From Blasia pusilla (lineage: Eukaryota > Marchantiophyta > Marchantiopsida > Blasiales): a DNA stretch of 64,000 bases. The stretch covers positions 17,732,001-17,796,000 of the forward strand of contig CM114274.1 in NCBI GenBank assembly GCA_050084515.1, given 5' to 3'. The notes beneath the pieces were generated by a model, which worked only from the letters and a program-made list of their open reading frames with translations, had not been told where the DNA came from and searched no databases. Positions 58,690-64,000 of the stretch are shown piece after piece. The stretch's first letter is position 1, and every line of letters starts with the position of its first letter. Position numbers and translations under genes: made by a program.

Positions 58690-61031
58690 CTTTTGGAAGA
58701 TGATAGAGAGATTATTCGTACGGGCTATTCATTATGCCTACTCTATGACCCTAAACCCTAATAAACCTTCTCTTCCGGCTATGGTGTGGGAATATTTTTT
58801 GGTTCCATTAATAGAAGATCTTTTACATCAAAAGCGTGAGGTAATATGCATGTCTTTTGTTAAGTCAATTTTTTTCTTATTTCTCTTATGAATTTTTTAG
58901 GTACTTTATTTATGTTTTAACTTCTATATTATTCCTTGTAATAGAGAATTGGTATTCCGACCCTTCCATTGGAGGTTCATTACCATCTTCAAGATCATGG
59001 TAAAAGTATGGCGGACTTCCCCGACATGCCTCAACCAGATTTCCAAGCTCATGATTTATCTATTTCGTGTCTAAAAGAGGAAGAGCTCTCCTACAATCAT
59101 GATATGCTTTGTGGACGAGTGAGAGCCGGAGAGATATCTTTAAATGATGGAAAACGAGCTGTTTGGGAAGTTATTTGTAATGCTTTTCGCGATATCTTAC
59201 AAGATGCGCCGCATTATGTAAGTGAATATTATGTTGAATATATTTCTATATAAATTTCTTACTCTTTAAATTACTTTAAGTTTTATTCTTTTAAAAGTGC
59301 TTTTATGTAACTAAAAATATGGATTTTTCAAGCAAAACTTTTTTTTATCGATGATCCTAGTGGAATGGGAGAAACATTTTTGTACAACCTTCTTCTTGCA
59401 ATGGTATGGAGCGAGGGTCATATTGCTCTTGCAGTTGCATCTTCGGAGATTGCCGATTTATTATTGGATGGAGGTCGTATTGCTCATTCTCGATTCAAGT
59501 TTCCTATCAAAGTACATGAAAGCTCCACTTGCAAGTAAGTCTAAATTTAATATATTTTTTCCTTTTACTTTATGATTATGACATGCATATTATTGTTATA
59601 TTTTTATATAGATTTATCCTTCATAAATGTTCCTCATATATTGTTTTGTTATCTATTTTCTAGCCTATCGGTCAATAGTCATATGGCCCGCCTTATACAA
59701 AAGGCGAAGGTGATCGTGTGGGATGAAGCTCCTATGAACTATCGTCATGCATTTGAGGCCATTAATCATACTTTCCAAGATATCATGGATTTGATGGATC
59801 TTCGATTATGAGACTTGCCTTTTGGGGGGAAAGATAATTTTATTCCGTGGTGACTTTCGACAATTTCTTCCAGTTGTTCGTCATGGAGATCATGCCACAA
59901 TTGTACGTGCAACATTTTTGAGATCTCTTATTTGGTCTGACTTGAGGTTATTGAAACTCACTACCAACATGAGAGTTAATAATTTACAAGGTATTAAAGA
60001 ATAAAGCTAATATTTCACCTTTTTCATTTCATATGATTTTTTGTTTATTTTAAATATGTACTTATTCCTTAATCTTATATTTATTCGTAGAATATGCACG
60101 AGAAGAGCAAGAAGAGTTTGCAACATGGTTATTAGAGATAGGAGAGGGCCGTGTACCATTATACTTGGACATTGGAGAGGATTTTATACAAGTTCCGGAT
60201 GCAATAAGTGTTAAAACCACAAGGATCAATGATCTCATTGACATTGTTTATGGACACGATGTTTATAGGTGGAATGACATTGATTTCTTGACAGATACAT
60301 CTATTTTGTCAACAAAGAATACTACTGTGGATATTATAAATGCAAAAATTATGTCTCGATTTCCAGGAGAGGTAATATTTATGTTCTTGAATATCATTAT
60401 TATATTTTCATTATCGTATTGCTACATTTTTCTATCATCTCTCTTATTATTAATGATTTTTTTTTCTCAAAATCATACTTTCTTGAGTGTTGATTCTGTT
60501 TCTGAAGATGAGATGAGACTTGTTTATCTGACAGAATTTTTGAACACATGTTTACCATTTGGATTGCCACATCATTGTTTGACTTTGAAGATTGGAGCTT
60601 CGATAATGCTATTAGGGAATATGAATGGAGCAAAGGGACAAGCAAATGAGATTTGTCTGGTGATAGCTGATTATAGTCGACATCCTATAGATGCAACAAT
60701 TATAACAGGAAAAAACGTTGGAGCTCTAGTTTTCATTCCACGCATTCCATTGAATATGTCTGATTTCGGCCTACCTTTTAATTTGCGACAATTTCAATTT
60801 CCTATACGTCGTGTTTTTGTAATGACGAGAAATAAATCTCAAATTCAAACATTAGATAGAATTGGTACCTATTTGCCAAATCCAATATTTTCTCATGGAC
60901 AATTATGTGTTACCTCGTCAAGAGTAGGCTTGAAGAATTTTTTTATTCATATTTTGATAGATAATGAAAATACTACCAGCAAAATAAGTGTTTATAATAA
61001 AAATATTATATATATTGAAATGTTAAATTAA
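58690..61031 (+). pseudogene. Helitron copy 2, PIF1-type helicase domain
   Basis: Segments are divided by intron-like GT-AG gaps near 58840-58945, 59220-59338, 59535-59663, 59990-60091 and 60373-60480. Walker A reads DPSGMGETFLY, so the nucleotide-binding Lys is Glu (59371-59373). Walker B VIVWDEAPM is kept, with LFRGDFRQFLPVV after a frame change near 59810. A 288-codon open frame (60165-61031) covers the C-terminus, with LTLKIGASIMLLGNMNGAKGQ, ITGKNVGALVFIPRIPL and the late helicase motifs altered to TRNKSQIQT and SHGQLCVTSSR. The helicase unwinds donor DNA in active elements; this copy is inactive. Confidence 0.82.
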
Positions 61032-61796
61032 ACTTAAAATAATAAATTATATATGAAAATTTATATAATATGTATTTTTTAGACTTTATAATATTTCTAT
61101 GATGAAAAAATATTATTATGAATAGTATGATAAGTTTTGATGTGGTGCATCCACATTCTTATTAGTGGATTTTGAAGGAGGAACGACTTAAATGTGCGTC
61201 ATGAGATCCGTGTGTGTGGAAAGTAGGATCTTTATTACAAGCTCGGAGGGGCTCACTTGTTACGGGACAGTGCCACGTAAGCGAAAAAGCTCATCTTTTC
61301 ATTGACACTTGCCATGCTGCTACTGGTACGGGTGTGTATTGCAGCAGTGCGACCGAGGTCTGTAGGCAGAGACGAAACCGCTGTGGTTTCTGACATACTT
61401 AGTGGGGCTTCAGTTTAGACTCTAGAGAGCTCCTAATCGGCCTCCAAATGAGACCGGTTACTTACCGACCGGGAACTGGAGTCGGCCAAGACACAGCAGT
61501 TCAAGGGATCCCGCCACATGGGACTCGGTTCGACGGCGATTCCTAGGTCCCGGCGGTAAGGCCGAGAGTCCCCCAAACACGACTCCATTGCTAAGGATCT
61601 TTCAGAAGTAGTCTCTTCTCTCGTCGTCGATCGCTCCCTCCCTCTCTCTTTCTCTGTGTGGAGATTCACTTCTCTGTGTATAAGCAGATTTCAGTTGCAT
61701 TCAGGCAGGAGCAGGGAAAGAATTTCTTGGAGTGGAGAGTGTGGAGTGGAGCGGGCGGGCGAGCAAGCAATCGATAGATCGATATTGGGCGGAAAG
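61032..61796. other. Region between Helitron and the E2 gene
   Basis: AT-rich Helitron tail gives way near 61140 to normal-composition DNA. A pyrimidine-rich tract at about 61610-61665 (ctccctccctctctctttctctg) lies 130-190 bases upstream of the E2 start and fits a plant core-promoter Y-patch or leader. No TATA box stands out. Confidence 0.4.
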
Positions 61797-64000
61797 ATGG
61801 AGTCGATGGCGGCGTGCAGGAGCGTGGGGATGGCAGAGGGATTGACAATGTCGAGGAGTGCGGGGAGAGTGGGAAATGTGGGAGTGAAGAGTGCGTTTTG
61901 GGGGAATGCGGGAGTGATGGAGAGGAGGAGCGCGGGGGTGAGGGTGCAGAGGAGGAGAGTGGTTGTGGAGGCGAAGATTCGGGAGATTTTCATGCCTGCG
62001 TTGAGCTCTACAATGACTGAGGGGAAGATTGTGTCGTGGGTGAAGTCCGAGGGGGATAAGTTGAGCAAAGGGGAAAGCGTGGTGGTTGTGGAGAGCGACA
62101 AGGCGGATATGGATGTGGAGACGTTCTACGACGGGTTTCTGGCTTGCATTGTGGTAGGAGAGGGAGAAGTTGCACCCGTTGGTGCTGCGATTGGGCTGCT
62201 TGCTGAGAGCGAAGAGGAAATCGCAGAGGCCAAAGCGAAGGGTTCCAATAGTGGTGCACCTGCAGCAGCTGCAACTGCCCCCCCACCACCAGCTCCAGTA
62301 GAGCAAGTCGCTGTTGCGCCACCGCCTCCCGCACCCTCAACCCCGGCTCCTGTTGTGTCTGTTCCCGCGCCAGTTGTAGTATCGTCGCATCCAGCTGCTG
62401 AAGGTGGCAGGGTGGTGGCAACGCCGTATGCCAAGAAGCTTGCAAAGCAGTACAAGGTTGATTTGTCGACGGTGGCAGGATCTGGTCCGTTGGGAAGAAT
62501 CGTTGCAGGAGATGTGGAGGCAGCTGCCGGCAAGGCGCCAACTGTTGTTGCCCCCATTTCTGCAGCTCCACTGACCGCACCTACAGCTGCTCCGGCAAAA
62601 TCCACCCCGGCCTCCTCTCCAGCCGCAGCGATTGTGCCTGGAACCACGGTCCCTTTTACCGCTATGCAAAATGGAGTTGCCCGAAACATGGTGGAGAGCC
62701 TCAATGTGCCCACTTTCCGAGTGGGTTACACCATCACCACCACGGCCCTCGATGCGCTGTATAAGCAGGTGTGTACGTACTGAACGGAAGACATGTATCA
62801 GGTGAAATTGGAAGATCTACTGATTTTGGCGATCTCAAGGCAACTCTGTCCAGGAAATGCTTAATGCCCTACAATGAGTCTGGAGTATAACTCGTCCTTA
62901 TATTTTTGGGATAGTGTTTACTGATTTCAAAAGTTTTAAAATTTCCCGACTGATGAGCATGCCTTGAGTATGCTATTCTACGAAACCGAAGAGTCGAAAC
63001 CCCAAGGTTTCGACTCTTGGGTTCGTAGAATGTTGTACGAGAACTTGTAAACATTGATTCATAAAGTATGGGACACTGTTTCCTAGCTTTGAAGAGGTCA
63101 AGAGGGTGTCGACTCCGACACCCTCTTGACCTCTTCTCATCCGGATCTGCCAAATCATATCGGACTGGGCTATCCAGTTGTTGAGTAGTCAGATGATCAA
63201 CGCTATTAGAATTCCTGGCAAACAAACCGTAGTGGACCCCGTCAACGTACTCAGTTATGCCTAGGATGACGGTTTGTTTGTTACATAGAATGTAATTGTT
63301 GATCATTTGTTGCAGCTTTTTTTTTCCTATGGCTTCGGAATTTGGTCTCGAGTATTGCTTTGTGGATGAAAGCGGTCGAGAACGAAGCGTCGCTGAAAAA
63401 AGTTTACTTGCGGCAGGTTAAGTCGAAGGGAGTCACCATGACCGCACTTTTGGCAAAGGCAGTTGCCTTGGCTCTAGCGAAGCACCCGGTAGTGAATGCG
63501 TCCTGCAAGGATGGGAAGAGTTTCACGTACAACAGCAGCATAAACATCGCTGTTGCTGTGGCTATGGATGGGGGACTCCTCACTCCTGTACTTCAGGAAG
63601 CTGACAAGGTGTTCATCTCATTCACTCAGTTTCTATCATGACGTGCATCATGTGGATGAGTTCGTTTATAGCACCCGTGAATTTCTCACCTTCGAGGATC
63701 ATGCCGAGTAGACCGAGGTACATTTCTTTCATCTTACTCTATCCTTAATGTGTCGTGTGATCATCCAGACGGATCTGTACTCACTTTCCAGAAAGTGGAA
63801 GGAACTGGTTGACAAGGCGCGTGCGAAACAGCTCACCCCTGCGGAGTATAACACAGGTACTTCTCTCTTATCTCATTCCTGAATTCGTTGTACAGATTGA
63901 AGTCCAGCTTGCAATTTTTGTCAAAAAAATTGAAGTTTTCCTAGCTCAGTCAATGTGATTTGGAGCCTTCCGCTAGTACCTCCCTGAACAAAGGTGCTCT
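61797..64000 (+). CDS. LTA2: Plastid pyruvate dehydrogenase E2 (dihydrolipoyl acetyltransferase), 3' end outside window
   Basis: Transfers acetyl groups from the E1 reaction to CoA in the plastid pyruvate dehydrogenase complex, feeding fatty-acid synthesis. Exons seen: 61797-62768, 63417-63608 and 63769-63856, all GT-AG and in frame; the rest lies beyond the window. Residues 1-58 are Arg/Ser/Gly-rich with almost no acidic residues before E58, a plausible plastid transit peptide. A single lipoyl domain spans about 60-135 with the lipoylated Lys at 102 (ESDKADM). An Ala/Pro linker follows, then a peripheral subunit-binding domain at about 203-241 (ATPYAKKLAKQYKVDL). The catalytic domain starts near residue 285 (PFTAMQNGVARNMVES) and continues into SSINIAVAVAMDGGL and LYSLSRKWKELVDKARAKQL. 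The single lipoyl domain and close match to plant plastid E2 (Arabidopsis LTA2 / EMB3003 type) favour the plastid over the mitochondrial form. ATG 61797 starts the transit-peptide-like region. Confidence 0.9.
62975..63031. other. 57-base hairpin in E2 intron 1
   Basis: attctacgaa..gagtcgaaacc pairs with ggtttcgactctt..ttcgtagaat around a 4-base loop (ccaa), with one small bulge, giving about 26 paired bases. It lies in intron 1 of the plastid E2 gene. Confidence 0.85.
63091..63136. other. Perfect 21-bp stem hairpin in E2 intron 1
   Basis: The 21 bases at 63091-63111 (gaagaggtcaagag and so on) are exactly complementary to 63116-63136, with loop actc. It lies 60 bases after the other hairpin in the same intron. 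A weaker inverted pair (caaacaaaccgt/acggtttgtttg) surrounds about 63220-63282. Confidence 0.9.

Noticed and set aside
61656-61796. Longer N-terminus for the plastid E2
   Set aside because: The frame is open upstream but the transit-peptide-like sequence begins at ATG 61797, and no upstream in-frame ATG was accepted.
1-64000. CRISPR arrays, bacterial operons, rRNA or tRNA genes
   Set aside because: No regular spacer-repeat pattern, no RNA gene signatures found by eye, and spliced genes show that this is eukaryotic DNA.

Overview
This window is nuclear DNA of a land plant, or a close relative, with swimming sperm. Three host genes support that. Two are typical of green plants: a FOREVER YOUNG (FEY)-type short-chain dehydrogenase, and the plastid pyruvate dehydrogenase E2 subunit. 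The third is a full 21-exon gene for the ciliary/centriolar coiled-coil protein CCDC146 (Chlamydomonas MBO2). Plants need that protein only if they build flagella, so flowering plants are unlikely; a bryophyte, lycophyte, fern or streptophyte alga fits. I cannot name the species. Genes are split by many GT-AG introns and separated by decayed transposons.

Layout. 1-9.7 kb holds an unidentified multi-exon reading frame on + (2.8-4.7 kb) and a decayed MULE/FAR1-type transposase with a SWIM zinc finger on - (6.3-9.7 kb). 11.9-16.0 kb is FEY on -, eight exons reconstructed, 361 aa, with a leader made of tandem copies of its own start region. 16.4-19.0 kb is a 5'-truncated non-LTR retrotransposon on -, split by a 993-bp insertion. 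19.4-20.1 kb is a ~200-bp-period tandem array. 20.5-33.4 kb is one large composite: a Ty3/gypsy internal region (gag, protease, a C5 cytosine DNA methyltransferase, reverse transcriptase, RNase H, integrase) bounded by long repeats that are inverted, not direct. Its right repeat is interrupted by DNA holding a 1.27-kb near-palindrome. 33.4-37.5 kb is a second tandem array and AT-rich DNA. 37.8-48.7 kb is CCDC146 on -, 958 aa. 49.9-51.5 kb is a decayed reading frame of unknown family on -. 52.8-61.0 kb holds two decayed Helitrons in tandem on + (HUH Rep plus PIF1-type helicase). 61.8 kb to the end is the plastid E2 gene on +, running off the window.

The three host genes act separately (an NAD(P)-type oxidoreductase, sperm flagellum/basal body, plastid acetyl-CoA supply) and do not form a cluster. 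The most unusual item is the methyltransferase-carrying retrotransposon with inverted terminal repeats. All its enzymes now carry stops, frameshifts or lost catalytic residues, so this copy is dead, but the family may have living members. Exon limits were placed by hand from splice signals, frame continuity and remembered family sequence; all host-gene exons keep frame across every junction.
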